64,000 bases of DNA from Rossellomorea marisflavi (GCA_003667865.1 CP033051.1:4409001-4473000), one strand, 5' to 3'. Positions 30,418 through 41,418 are shown, counted from the stretch's first letter. Numbers and translations are program-made. Notes: a model not told the origin generated them from the letters alone.

Positions 30418-31963
30418 CGAAATACACCCTCATTACATTATTTTCACACTCATGAATAATTCGCTTTTGATACCATTCTTGCTGTTCCTCAGGAAAATCT
30501 GAGCGAATATGTCCACCACGACTTTCAGTACGTAACAGTGCCGCTTTAGAAATCAGAGAACCTACTAACCACATAAAATACTTTTGAATATCTTCTTGTT
30601 TAAAAGGATCAAGAGTATCTATGAGTTCTTGATTTAATTCTTGAAGCCAATGATTATGTTGTTGGAGTTTTTCCTCGCTACGAATAATCCCAACATAATT
30701 CATCATGTTCTCTTTAAGTGCTTCTACACGAAATGGAAACCTACGAACCTCTTGGGGTTTTTTCGTTTCTATATAAGAAGAAGTGACTTCGTGTGTCTTC
30801 CCTACAGATTTTAAGTAGTCTGCTAGACGTTCTCCAAAGACTAATCCTTCTAATAAGGAATTACTAGCTAATCGGTTTGCTCCGTGAACTGTTGTACAAG
30901 CTGCTTCACCGATAGCAAACAACCCTTTTACATTTGTCTGGCCAACCTCGTCAATGGCGATTCCCCCCATCATAAAATGACAGCCTGGAGAAACCGGAAG
31001 TAATCCTTCTTCAATTGAGATTGCATGTTCCTGACAAAGTTGTGTAATGGAAGGGAATTTCTCTTGGAAATCTTTTATAGTACGAATATCTAAAAATACT
31101 TCATTTCCCTTTTGGCGTTCTAAGAAAATTTGTTGAGCAACAATATGCCTTGGAGCAAGCTCAAGTTGTGGATGAACACCGTCCATAATTCTTCTACCAT
31201 GATGATTCATAAGATGTGCCCCTTCACCTCGAACAGCCTCAGATATGAGCCCCTTAGTTTCTCTGTTGATGTAAAGTAGTGTTGGATGAAACTGGATAAA
31301 CTCCATATCAATCAGTCTAGCTCCTGCTAAGTAAGCCATTGCCATTCCGTCTCCCAAAACGGTAGAGTCATTTGAGCTAGCAGCATAAAGACCGCCAATC
31401 CCTCCTGTTGCAATAACTACATGTGAGCCTAAATAATGGTGAACACGATTTTGTGCATCCTTTGTTTTCACACCGATACAACGGTCTTCTTTGTCTTTTA
31501 TCACGCTAAAGGCCATTTCATTTTCTACAAATTGAACCTTTGTAAGGGTTTTCATTAAAAAATGGATCAGATGTTTCCCTGTTTGATCTCCACCAGCATG
31601 TAAAATACGCTGAATACTATGGGCACCTTCCATGCCAAGTGATAACGAACCATCTTCCTTACGATCAAAATTCATTCCATCATGAACAAGCTGTTGGACA
31701 ACCTTCTTCCCGTCCGAAACCAATCCGTAAATAGCAGAATGGTTTCCATGCTCGTTACCAGCAATGATTGTATCTTTCACGTGTAAATCTATTGAGTCAT
31801 CTGATGAAATTGCTGCTGCTACTCCACCTTGTGCCATATAAGAGTTGCTATTGAATCTATTTTTCTTTGTGATAATCATCACATGTAAGAAATCTTGTAA
31901 GCGACGTGCTAATTGCAAGGCTGCAATACCACTTCCGATTATAATTACATCTGCTTTTTTCAT
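30386..31963 (-). CDS. nadB: L-aspartate oxidase
   Basis: FAD enzyme that oxidises aspartate to iminoaspartate, the first step of NAD synthesis. It has 525 residues, N-terminal FAD fold VIIIGSGIAALQLARRL, SYMAQGGVAAAI, HPTLLY and GANRLASNSLLEGLVFG. The ATG is preceded by AGGAGGAAATTAC. It is transcribed divergently from nifS across the operator at 31989. Confidence 0.97.
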   Translation of the reverse strand: MKKADVIIIGSGIAALQLARRLQDFLHVMIITKKNRFNSNSYMAQGGVAAAISSDDSIDLHVKDTIIAGNEHGNHSAIYGLVSDGKKVVQQLVHDGMNFDRKEDGSLSLGMEGAHSIQRILHAGGDQTGKHLIHFLMKTLTKVQFVENEMAFSVIKDKEDRCIGVKTKDAQNRVHHYLGSHVVIATGGIGGLYAASSNDSTVLGDGMAMAYLAGARLIDMEFIQFHPTLLYINRETKGLISEAVRGEGAHLMNHHGRRIMDGVHPQLELAPRHIVAQQIFLERQKGNEVFLDIRTIKDFQEKFPSITQLCQEHAISIEEGLLPVSPGCHFMMGGIAIDEVGQTNVKGLFAIGEAACTTVHGANRLASNSLLEGLVFGERLADYLKSVGKTHEVTSSYIETKKPQEVRRFPFRVEALKENMMNYVGIIRSEEKLQQHNHWLQELNQELIDTLDPFKQEDIQKYFMWLVGSLISKAALLRTESRGGHIRSDFPEEQQEWYQKRIIHECENNVMRVYFDEQNQIKIYA

Positions 31964-31988
31964 GTAATTTCCTCCTGAATATTTACAG

Positions 31989-32000
31989 GTGTCTTGACAC
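31989..32000. promoter_or_regulatory. Candidate NiaR operator with divergent nadB/nifS promoters
   Basis: The perfect inverted repeat GTGTC-TT-GACAC lies between nadB and nifS and overlaps a TTGACA -35 box for nifS (31995-32000; -10 TTAAAC after 17 bp). For nadB, TTGTCA and TAAATA are visible around 32009-32032. NiaR of this family represses nad genes with nicotinate. The site assignment is inference. Confidence 0.65.
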
Positions 32001-32083
32001 ATATATTTACACATATTTAAACTAATGACAAGAGTTTTTTATTGTAAAAGAGTATTCAGACTATTTAGAAGGAGATGTCGAGA

Positions 32084-33214
32084 GTGAACTATTTCGACTA
32101 TGCGGCAACGACCCCAATAGCCCAAGATGTCTTAACCGCTTATAATCAGGTGGCAAAGGAATATTGGGGAAATACTAACAGCTTACACGATATTGGTTCC
32201 AAAGCCGCAGGATTACTTGAACATTGTAGAAAAGAGCTCGCTGGTCATTTTCACGTTCAAGAAAAGGGAATACACTTTACTTCTGGCGGTACAGAAGGAA
32301 ACCATATTAGCATACTTTCGCTTGCAATGAGCTTAAGACATAAAGGAAACCATATTATTACAAGCATGGCTGAACATTCTTCTGTTCATGCTGTATTGGA
32401 ATTTTTAACTACTATTGGTTTTAATATTACGAAAATCCCTTACACTTCCAATGGACATATCGATATCCAGGCTCTTGAAAAGGCCATTGATGACGAAACA
32501 GTTCTAATTACAATCGGGCACACGAATGGAGAGATTGGAAGTATACAACCATTGGAGCAAATTAGAAAACTCATTGGTAGTCGCTCCATTTTCCTTCATA
32601 GTGATTTTGTTCAGTCATTCGGAAAGGTTGATTTAAAAAAAGAAGCAAACCTAGTCGATAGCTTTACCATTTCATCGCATAAAGTATATGGCCCAAAGGG
32701 AGTGGGCGCTATTTACATGAATCCAACTCTTGATATAAAGCCATACATGCCTCTGCAAACTCACGAAAATGGGTTTAGGGGTGGGACAATAAATGTTCCT
32801 GGAATTGCAGGATTTCTTGTCGCTTCTGAACGAATTGACCTACAAGGGAAATCTCAGCATTATAGTCAGCTGAGATCACTATTTTTAAATACGTTACGCA
32901 GTGATCATTTTGTTACCGTTGAGGTCATTGAAGGTGAACACCAAATGCCTCAAGTTGTCGGCTTATGCTTTGAAGGCATTCAAGGACAATGGCTCATGCT
33001 AGAATGCAACCGACTAGGCTATGCTATCTCTACAGGAACTGCCTGTCAGGTAGGAAAACAAGCTCCTTCTAAAACTATCGAAGCAATGGGACTTTCACAG
33101 CAAAAAGCATTAGAATTTATTAGGATTTCTTTTGGAGAAGATACCACTGAACAAGATGTTAAGTCTTTAGCAGAGGCTTTATTCGGGATTGTTCGGGAGT
33201 TTACTAGGAAATAA
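32084..33214 (+). CDS. nifS: Cysteine desulfurase for NadA cluster assembly (NifS)
   Basis: PLP enzyme that releases sulfur from cysteine. The copy divergent from nadB serves the iron-sulfur cluster of quinolinate synthase. It has 376 residues with N-terminal YFDYAATTP, PLP lysine in SSHKVYGPKGVGA, and active Cys in STGTACQVGKQAPS. The start is chosen at the GTG with GAAGGAG 9 nt upstream, which gives the family-like N-terminus MNYFDYAATTP. An ATG three codons earlier overlaps that site. Confidence 0.95.
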   Translation: MNYFDYAATTPIAQDVLTAYNQVAKEYWGNTNSLHDIGSKAAGLLEHCRKELAGHFHVQEKGIHFTSGGTEGNHISILSLAMSLRHKGNHIITSMAEHSSVHAVLEFLTTIGFNITKIPYTSNGHIDIQALEKAIDDETVLITIGHTNGEIGSIQPLEQIRKLIGSRSIFLHSDFVQSFGKVDLKKEANLVDSFTISSHKVYGPKGVGAIYMNPTLDIKPYMPLQTHENGFRGGTINVPGIAGFLVASERIDLQGKSQHYSQLRSLFLNTLRSDHFVTVEVIEGEHQMPQVVGLCFEGIQGQWLMLECNRLGYAISTGTACQVGKQAPSKTIEAMGLSQQKALEFIRISFGEDTTEQDVKSLAEALFGIVREFTRK

Positions 33215-33270
33215 CTTTACATGATCGTAGTAATGTTAATTAATTTTCAACTCATTTAAAAGAATAAAGA

Positions 33271-33397
33271 GTGGCTTGGAGCGGAAGGTGCTTGACTCCT
33301 GCGGGACATAGCGGCAATGGTGAGACCCCGCAGGCGCTAGCGGCGAGGAGGCTCACCGCCGCCCCGCGGAAAGCAAGCACCTGGAGCGGAAAGCCAC
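33271..33397 (+). repeat. Structured 127-bp dispersed element, copy 3
   Basis: The ends GTGGCTT / AAGCCAC form a pair that differs from copy 2 by a compensating T-to-G and A-to-C change. The inner GCGGC / GCCGC is fully paired here. It is between nifS and niaR, ahead of the niaR promoter. It has the same length as copies 1 and 2. Confidence 0.93.
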
Positions 33398-33435
33398 GGT
33401 CCCAGTAGAAGCAGGAATTGTATCTGTTTAATCAT

Positions 33436-33464
33436 TTGTAATACAAACAACGATTCCATATAAT
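33436..33464 (+). promoter_or_regulatory. Sigma-A promoter of niaR
   Basis: TTGTAA (33436-33441), 17 bp, consensus TATAAT (33459-33464), 31 bp before the niaR start. Confidence 0.8.
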
Positions 33465-33495
33465 GTATAGAGATATTTAGACGGAGGAGATTCAT

Positions 33496-34035
33496 TTGGC
33501 AGAAGCAAAAAAAATTCTTGGAGATGAACGTAGACACGTCATTCTCCAACAACTAAAAAACACAAGAAGCCCCATTACAGGCGGTGACCTTGCAAAACTC
33601 GCAAACGTCAGTCGGCAAGTCATCGTAAGTGACATCACCATCCTAAAAGCAAAAAAAGAACCCATTGTTGCAACAAGCCAAGGATACTTATACATGCCTA
33701 CAAACTTAGAAACCGAACTATTCGAAAGAACTGTTGCTTGCAAACACACTCCTGACCGTACAGAAGAAGAATTGAACCTTCTAGTCGATCATGGGGTTAC
33801 CATAAAGGACGTAAAAATCGAACATGCTGTATATGGTGACCTAACGGCATCCATCATGGTTTCCAACCGCCTTGAAGTACAGCAATTTGTTAAAAAGATT
33901 TTAGAAGCAAATGCTTCTTATCTTTCCGAGCTAACAGATGGTGTTCACCTTCACACACTTAGTGCACCAAGTGAATACATTCTTGTACAAGCAGAAGATG
34001 CGCTGAAAAAAGCCGGCTTTCTAATCGAGGCGTAG
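33496..34035 (+). CDS. niaR: Nicotinate-responsive transcriptional repressor NiaR (YrxA)
   Basis: Represses NAD synthesis and niacin uptake genes when nicotinic acid is present. It has 179 residues: an N-terminal helix-turn-helix (ITGGDLAKLANVSRQVIVSDI) and the metal-binding 3H domain, with three conserved His positions in KIEHAVYGDL, LTDGVHLHTLSAP. It starts with TTG behind GGAGGAG. Beside nifS-nadBCA as in B. subtilis. Confidence 0.95.
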   Translation: MAEAKKILGDERRHVILQQLKNTRSPITGGDLAKLANVSRQVIVSDITILKAKKEPIVATSQGYLYMPTNLETELFERTVACKHTPDRTEEELNLLVDHGVTIKDVKIEHAVYGDLTASIMVSNRLEVQQFVKKILEANASYLSELTDGVHLHTLSAPSEYILVQAEDALKKAGFLIEA

Positions 34036-34042
34036 TCTATTG

Positions 34043-34074
34043 GGGACGGACCTTCAAATTTGAAGGTCCGTCCC
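34043..34074. terminator. Convergent terminator niaR/pheA, GGGACGGACCT family copy 4
   Basis: A perfect palindrome of 32 bp (two 16-nt arms, GGGACGGACCTTCAAA and its complement). The pheA stop codon and its last codons lie inside it. Confidence 0.85.
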
Positions 34075-34920
34075 TATTGTATAGGAAGAGTAAGAGCCAA
34101 TAATTTTAACAGTGCAGCCCAGTGCTTCCATTTCACTTATCGCCCCTGGTAGTAAGATGTCATCCATTTTTTGTGCTACATCAATAATGAAAAAGTAACG
34201 CCCAAGTTCTGTTTTTAACGGGCGGGACTCGATTTTACTTAGGTTTAATTTTCTCCAGGCAAATGTTGATAATACTTGATGTAATGCCCCTGAGTGGTCA
34301 TCAGGAAGAGTAATCATTAATGTGGTTTTATTTGATTCTTCCTTAACCGTTGTTAATGCAAGAGCATGTTCATTTTTGTGAACGACAATAAAACGTGTTT
34401 GATTTGATAGAATATCATGGATATCTTTTTTTATGATTGTTAGTCCATAATGTTCTGCTGCAAGCTCATTCCCGATAGCCGCAATCGCTTCCTCAGGGTG
34501 CTCACTTACATATTTTGCGGCAGCGGCCGTTGACGTAGTTTGTTCACATGGTATGCCGCGATAATGTCCATGCAAATATTTATGACATTGTGCTAGTGCA
34601 TGGGAGTGAGATAGAATCTTATTTAATGTAAAATCGCTTGAATTATGTTGAGGGTGAATCATCAAATGCTGTTGAATCGGTGAAATCAGCTCTGCTGTAA
34701 TATGTATGGTTGCTTCGTGAAAGATGTAATCCACCGTTATCGGTACAGATCCTTCTAATGTATTTTCAAGCGGTACTACCGCATAGTCAACTTCCCCTTC
34801 AACCACTGCTTCAATGCAATCTGGAATGGTTACATATGGGATTCTTTCTTCGTTTGGAAATGCTCGTGTCGTTGTCCAGTCGGTAAAAGAAGCCACTGGA
34901 CCTAGGTATGCGATCTTCAA
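34054..34920 (-). CDS. pheA: Prephenate dehydratase
   Basis: Makes phenylpyruvate from prephenate in phenylalanine synthesis. It has 288 residues with a PDT domain (MKIAYLGPVASF, VVPLENTLEGSV, SNQTRFIVV with the catalytic TRF) and a C-terminal ACT domain with the Phe-binding ESRP motif. The start is TTG with GAGGGA 6 nt upstream, matching the family N-terminus. The last residues (GTDLQI) are encoded by the palindromic terminator. It is separated from pheB by a terminator and a 129-bp element, so it has its own transcript. Confidence 0.95.
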   Translation of the reverse strand: MKIAYLGPVASFTDWTTTRAFPNEERIPYVTIPDCIEAVVEGEVDYAVVPLENTLEGSVPITVDYIFHEATIHITAELISPIQQHLMIHPQHNSSDFTLNKILSHSHALAQCHKYLHGHYRGIPCEQTTSTAAAAKYVSEHPEEAIAAIGNELAAEHYGLTIIKKDIHDILSNQTRFIVVHKNEHALALTTVKEESNKTTLMITLPDDHSGALHQVLSTFAWRKLNLSKIESRPLKTELGRYFFIIDVAQKMDDILLPGAISEMEALGCTVKIIGSYSSYTIGTDLQI

Positions 34921-35071
34921 ATTAATTTCCCTCACATTCTTACCGTTTTGACGATAATACCATAAAATAGGATAGGCTTGTATACTATTTTCTTTTTCAA
35001 GAAAACTGAAAGTAATCTCCCAAATAAATATTGTTGTAACTTTAGCTAACTATATGAGGGTTATTTACTGA

Positions 35072-35200
35072 GTTACTCGGAACGGAAGGTGCTTGACTCC
35101 TGCGGGAAATAGCGAGTCAGGTGAGACCCCGCAGGAGCAAAGCGACGAGGAGGCTCACCGCTCGCCCCGCGGAAAGCAAGCACCTGGAGTGGAGAGTAAC
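35072..35200 (-). repeat. Structured dispersed element, copy 4 (129 bp)
   Basis: The ends GTTACTC / GAGTAAC and inner GCGAG / CTCGC keep pairing although both differ from the other copies. GGTGCTTG / CAAGCACC and GGTGAG / CTCACC are unchanged. It lies in the 344-bp pheB-pheA gap, together with the pheB terminator. The element itself reads 5' to 3' on the plus strand, while neighbours run on minus. Confidence 0.93.
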
Positions 35201-35214
35201 GGACTGAGTTTGAA

Positions 35215-35253
35215 GAAAAAAAAGAGAAACAATCGAGTTCATCGACGTTTCTC
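35215..35253 (-). terminator. Terminator of spo0B-obg-pheB
   Basis: GAGAAAC / GTTTCTC with inner TCGA pairing is followed by eight T on the minus strand, 11 bp after pheB. Confidence 0.92.
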
Positions 35254-35264
35254 ATAAATGAATA

Positions 35265-35720
35265 TTAAGCACCAGAACCAAGGACTTCAACTTTTTCAAC
35301 AAACTCTAGCCGTCTTAGCTTTCCGAGTAAGTCATCAAGGCTAATTGTTAGATCTGTTACGTTTAACGATAATGTCACGTTTGCTCTTCCTTGTAACGGA
35401 ATCGTTTGGTGAATGGTTAGGATATTGCAGTGATGTGTGGCTACTTCACTGAGCAAATGTGACAAGGTTCCAGAGCGATCCTCTAAGTGAAAAAAGAGGG
35501 TAATGATTCGTTCTTTTACGATTGTATGGAACGGAAAAACGGTGTCACGATACTTGTAGAACGCTGAGCGACTCAAGTCGACTTTCTGTACCGCCTCCCA
35601 AACTGAATCTACCTTCCCTCGCTCCAGTAGCTCTTTTGCCTCTAATGTCTTTTTCATTGCTTCTGGTAGTATATCTTCTCTTACTAAATAGAATTTTCCA
35701 TCTTGAAGTTTTTTCCCCAA
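35265..35720 (-). CDS. pheB: ACT-domain protein PheB
   Basis: A 151-residue protein with an N-terminal helical part ([36 protein letters not shown]) and a C-terminal ACT domain ([21 protein letters not shown]). Named for its place in the phe cluster. It probably senses an amino acid, but its enzyme role is not established. The start is TTG (MGKKLQDG) with GGAGG 8 nt upstream. It is 33 bp after obg. Confidence 0.93.
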   Translation of the reverse strand: MGKKLQDGKFYLVREDILPEAMKKTLEAKELLERGKVDSVWEAVQKVDLSRSAFYKYRDTVFPFHTIVKERIITLFFHLEDRSGTLSHLLSEVATHHCNILTIHQTIPLQGRANVTLSLNVTDLTISLDDLLGKLRRLEFVEKVEVLGSGA

Positions 35721-35753
35721 TAGCTTTTCCTCCAATACGAAAAGGGTGAAGGA

Positions 35754-37626
<1,873 letters not shown>

Positions 37627-37782
37627 AATCTAACTCCTATACTGTATGCTACTAGTTAGTATATCAAAAAGAAAGGAGCACCGTGTAATAATTCCGTATG
37701 AATTTGTAGAATTTGTCACGTTGTTCACATTATCTAGCTCGCTTGGGAATCTTTTTCATAGAATAGTTCTACTGTCGAATAT

Positions 37783-37835
37783 AAAAAAAGGCCAACCCAT
37801 AAGGCGTTATGAGACACCTTATAGATCAGCCTTTT
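37783..37835 (-). terminator. Terminator of rplU-prp-rpmA
   Basis: AAAAGGCTGATCTATAAGGTG / CGCCTTATGGGTTGGCCTTTT forms an imperfect long stem followed by seven T, 14 bp after rpmA. Confidence 0.88.
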
Positions 37836-37848
37836 CGATTGTATACAA

Positions 37849-38151
<303 letters not shown>

Positions 38152-38487
38152 CTACTTTTTGAAGGTTATTGTAATGTATTCACTATAATCAGTTTCAATT
38201 GTTTGTAAAGAGACAAGCATAGCTTTAAGTAAAAGCTGTACTTTTTCATCTGTTTCCTTTGGTAAATCCATAGGAACTGTACATTGTAAGAAACCACCAT
38301 CAGCTGATTGCTCAATCTGTGGTTCTACATTTGTAAGCGCCATAATAGCATTTATCAATCCGAAGGAAACAGCAGATGCTCCAGCACAAACAATATCTTG
38401 ACCATGTTCGGCAAAATTTGCATGACCACTCATGTTGAAAGAACGAATTCTTTTATCAGGTGTCTGCTCAAACGTAACATGTATCAT
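38152..38487 (-). CDS. prp: Ribosomal-processing cysteine protease Prp (YsxB)
   Basis: Removes the bL27 extension. It has 111 residues with catalytic His in MSGHANFA and Cys in DIVCAGASAVSFG. It sits between its ribosomal partners rplU and rpmA, the normal arrangement. Confidence 0.96.
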   Translation of the reverse strand: MIHVTFEQTPDKRIRSFNMSGHANFAEHGQDIVCAGASAVSFGLINAIMALTNVEPQIEQSADGGFLQCTVPMDLPKETDEKVQLLLKAMLVSLQTIETDYSEYITITFKK

Positions 38488-38498
38488 CGTCTATGACC

Positions 38499-38807
38499 TT
38501 ACGCGTTGATTTTTTCAATAACAACTTTAGTGTAAGGTTGACGGTGACCTTGCTTACGACGGTAGTTTTTCTTAGCTTTGTATTTGAATACAACAAGCTT
38601 TTTACCACGGCCTTGTTTTTCAACTTTCGCTGATACAGAAGCTCCGTCTACTAATGGGCTACCAACTTTAACGTTGTCCCCACCAACGAAAAGAACTTTG
38701 TCAAAAGTTACAGTTTCGCCTTCGTTTGCTGTAAGCTTTTCAATGTAGATTGCTTGACCTTCTTCTACTTTGATTTGCTTTCCACCAGTTTCAATAATTG
38801 CGTACAT
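38499..38807 (-). CDS. rplU: Ribosomal protein bL21
   Basis: Large-subunit protein binding 23S rRNA. It has 102 residues with [18 protein letters not shown] at the start and [17 protein letters not shown] at the end. First gene of rplU-prp-rpmA, preceded by an RNA leader. Confidence 0.98.
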   Translation of the reverse strand: MYAIIETGGKQIKVEEGQAIYIEKLTANEGETVTFDKVLFVGGDNVKVGSPLVDGASVSAKVEKQGRGKKLVVFKYKAKKNYRRKQGHRQPYTKVVIEKINA

Positions 38808-38819
38808 AGTCGCACCTCC

Positions 38820-38921
38820 TCATAGTCTAAGACTCGCCAAGTCAGGTGTCAGCATTACACCGATCTTTATACCTGCTTTTGAGCGGTTGTAGCACGGGTG
38901 CTACAATAAGATAACATGAAA
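38820..38921 (-). promoter_or_regulatory. bL21 mRNA leader
   Basis: About 100 nt of 5' RNA with the hairpin TTGTAGCACCCGTGCTACAA near its 5' end and pairing AGACTCGCCAAGTCAGGTGTCA-like stretches before the ribosome site. The place and the hairpin suit the L21 leader of Firmicutes, which binds a ribosomal protein. The match is by eye. Confidence 0.7.
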
Positions 38922-38951
38922 ATACTATCATATTCATAAAGATGATGTCAA
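38922..38951 (-). promoter_or_regulatory. Sigma-A promoter of rplU operon
   Basis: TTGACA (38946-38951 complement), 18 bp, TAGTAT (38922-38927 complement), at the head of the L21 leader. Confidence 0.75.
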
Positions 38952-38998
38952 TATAAATTCGACAATTCCTTTGAATTCAATACAGTATCGGTCTGTGT

Positions 38999-40447
38999 TT
39001 ATTGTATTCGTTTGATCGTATAAAAGGGAGGAGCAAGTTGGATTTCTGCTTGTATTTTTTTACCGAGTTTCCCTTGCATCCTATCTAAATGCTTCTCACC
39101 TTCACCAACGAATGTTGTCCAAACATCCTGAGAGCATTGGATTATAATTTCTTCTCCCTCTGCATCCTCAAGCTCCCACAGTTCTCGCTCTAGCTGAAAA
39201 GCAACCGATTCTGAACTTAAGACCCGTCCTTTCCCCTGACATGTAGGGCAGTTTATTGTAAGATAATCAGATAGGGACGGACGTGTTTTTTTTCTTGTTA
39301 ACTGAAGGATCCCTAACTCTGTAAAGCCCACAATCACACTACGATTTTGATCCTTTGCTAAGCCTTTCTCAAGAGTAATAATCACAGCCTCTTGATCTTT
39401 TTTCCTTCTCATATCAATAAAATCAATTAATATGATGCCACTAATATTTCGCAGTATAAGTTCTTTTGCAATTTGCTTTGCAGCAGCAATATTCGTATTG
39501 GCAGATGTCTGTGTTAGGCTTGCTTTCCCTGTAAATTTGCCAGAGTTTACATCAATGACGGTTAGGGCTTCTGTTGCCTCTATTACAATAGAAGCTCCAT
39601 TTTCTAACCACACAATTCTTTTTAGAGCTTTTTCCCAATATTGATGGACACCAAAGCTTGTAAAAATCTCTTCTTTCCCCTGATATAAAGTAATCTGACA
39701 ATGTTCTTGGAGACCTTTTTGGTTCATAACTGCTTTTATTTTAGTTAGCCAATCAAAGTCATCAATCAAAATTTCAGAAGGATGGTGCTTCATTAAAAAG
39801 TGGAATAGATCCGCTTGAAAATCATTTCTTTCATATACTAATGTTGTTGACTTTACTGAAGAGAAAGAACTAAGCAGCTGTTGATAGTCCTCCCGAACAG
39901 CCGACAGCTCTTCTACGAGTTTTTCCGTTGAGTGTTCAGCCGCATTTGTGCGAACAATGACCCCTTCTTCAGCTGTTCTCCACCTCTCAACAGCCTTTAC
40001 TAATCTACTATGTACTTCTTTATTTTCAATTTTTCTAGATACCGTGACATATTGTCCCTGAGGCATGTAAACAAATGCGTCTGTAGTAAATTCCAAAACA
40101 GCCGTGAGCCTTGCACCTTTATGTTCGGATGCATCTTTCGTCACTTGAACAAACATCCATTGTCCTTCATGAACACACTGTTGGATTGGAACCATTCTGC
40201 GCTTTTCAAGACTTGCTAAGCTATTTTGAGGTGTATCCTTTTCGTGCAAATAACCGTTTTTATTATCGCCAAAATCAATGAAAGCAGCTCCAAGTCCTTT
40301 TTCAACCTTTTGAACACGTCCCCGATAAATATTTCCAACTCGTGATTCCTTATCTTGTTGATAAGTGTGAAGTGCCAAAGGCTCATTTCCTTTTAATGCC
40401 ATCCAACGTTTTTCTCTACTTTTCGCACTGATCATGATCTGAATCAA
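38999..40447 (-). CDS. rng: Ribonuclease G/E family
   Basis: Single-strand endoribonuclease for rRNA and mRNA processing. It has 482 residues: an S1 domain (VGNIYRGRVQKVEKGLGAAF), catalytic Asp residues in ALTVIDVNSGKF and ILIDFIDMRR, and the zinc-link NCPTCQGKG. The start is TTG with AGAGGA 5 nt upstream. B. subtilis lacks this enzyme and relies on RNase Y/J, so its presence is a lineage marker. It stands alone between spoIVFB and the rplU promoter. Confidence 0.95.
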   Translation of the reverse strand: MIQIMISAKSREKRWMALKGNEPLALHTYQQDKESRVGNIYRGRVQKVEKGLGAAFIDFGDNKNGYLHEKDTPQNSLASLEKRRMVPIQQCVHEGQWMFVQVTKDASEHKGARLTAVLEFTTDAFVYMPQGQYVTVSRKIENKEVHSRLVKAVERWRTAEEGVIVRTNAAEHSTEKLVEELSAVREDYQQLLSSFSSVKSTTLVYERNDFQADLFHFLMKHHPSEILIDDFDWLTKIKAVMNQKGLQEHCQITLYQGKEEIFTSFGVHQYWEKALKRIVWLENGASIVIEATEALTVIDVNSGKFTGKASLTQTSANTNIAAAKQIAKELILRNISGIILIDFIDMRRKKDQEAVIITLEKGLAKDQNRSVIVGFTELGILQLTRKKTRPSLSDYLTINCPTCQGKGRVLSSESVAFQLERELWELEDAEGEEIIIQCSQDVWTTFVGEGEKHLDRMQGKLGKKIQAEIQLAPPFYTIKRIQ

Positions 40448-40485
40448 TGTAATCCTCTTTTCTAATCCTAATATTTCACCAATAT

Positions 40486-40512
40486 GAAAAAGGATGGTAA
40501 GTAGCCCATCCT
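40486..40512 (-). terminator. Terminator of spoIVFA-spoIVFB
   Basis: AGGATGGGCTACTTACCATCCT, a stem of 7 bp with a T run, 40 bp after spoIVFB. Confidence 0.85.
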
Positions 40513-40551
40513 ATGTATTCCTCTTCACTTTAAACAGAATTTCCTTTAACG

Positions 40552-41418
40552 TCAATAAACGTACAATAGATCCCGTGTTTTAGCTGTCGTCATCTTTTCA
40601 GCAAAAAAAGCATGTAACACTTCATTTTCATCAAGCTTCCCTACCTCTGATCCATTTTGAAAAACGACTAACGGATGCTTAAACCCTCTTTGAAATCGTT
40701 CTAATACTGTTAAAAGATCTTCATCTCCGTCGACAACGATGGGCTTTAATGTATGGAAGTTGGTTGTCTTACCATAATATCTTTCTAATAGAAACTTCAT
40801 AAAAATGTATCGCCGTTGCTTCCATTCTCCCCATAAGGAAACATACAAAAAAGAGAGAACAATCCATAAATTGAGATTTAATGGCGCAATAATCAAAACG
40901 ATCACATTAAACAACGCGAGAAACGAGAGCGAGCATAGCAACGTATACTCAAATGATTTTAAAAACGTAAAATAATTTGCAAAAATAATAGAAATAAACT
41001 TCCCACCATCCAGCGGCCATATAGGTAGTAAGTTGAACAATAATACCATTAGATTCAGTTGGATAAATAGCTCTAAAATATGTGGGGAGACTACTTCAAG
41101 CTGCTGAAGCCCCAAGGCAAGACCAATCATCCAAACATGCTGTATCGGGCCAGCTAATACAACAAGGAATTCTTCCTTTAATGTTCTGTTTCCATGCTCG
41201 TCTACTTCAGCTACGCCACCAAATGGCAGGATCGAAATTTTTCTTACTCTCCACGAAAAAACATGGGCCATTACCCCATGTCCCAATTCGTGTATTAAAA
41301 TGATTGTGACTAATAAAACTAGCTCTAAAAAATGCGCGGTTATGATGGCAATACCAACTACAAACCAGAACAAAGGGTGGATATGAATCTTCTTTAAAGC
41401 CAGCAGCAAGCTATTCAA
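40552..41418 (-). CDS. spoIVFB: Stage IV sporulation intramembrane metalloprotease SpoIVFB
   Basis: Site-2-type protease that cuts pro-sigma-K in the mother cell outer forespore membrane. It has 288 residues, zinc motif H43-E-L-G-H47 and the second motif NLLPIWPLDGG. Six membrane segments are followed by a C-terminal CBS-like part. It overlaps spoIVFA by 8 bp, the normal pair. Confidence 0.97.
   Translation of the reverse strand: MNSLLLALKKIHIHPLFWFVVGIAIITAHFLELVLLVTIILIHELGHGVMAHVFSWRVRKISILPFGGVAEVDEHGNRTLKEEFLVVLAGPIQHVWMIGLALGLQQLEVVSPHILELFIQLNLMVLLFNLLPIWPLDGGKFISIIFANYFTFLKSFEYTLLCSLSFLALFNVIVLIIAPLNLNLWIVLSFLYVSLWGEWKQRRYIFMKFLLERYYGKTTNFHTLKPIVVDGDEDLLTVLERFQRGFKHPLVVFQNGSEVGKLDENEVLHAFFAEKMTTAKTRDLLYVY

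Noticed and set aside
39271..39290. GGGACGGAC within rng as another repeat-family copy
   Set aside because: It encodes the conserved TRPSL segment of RNase G and has no partner arm.
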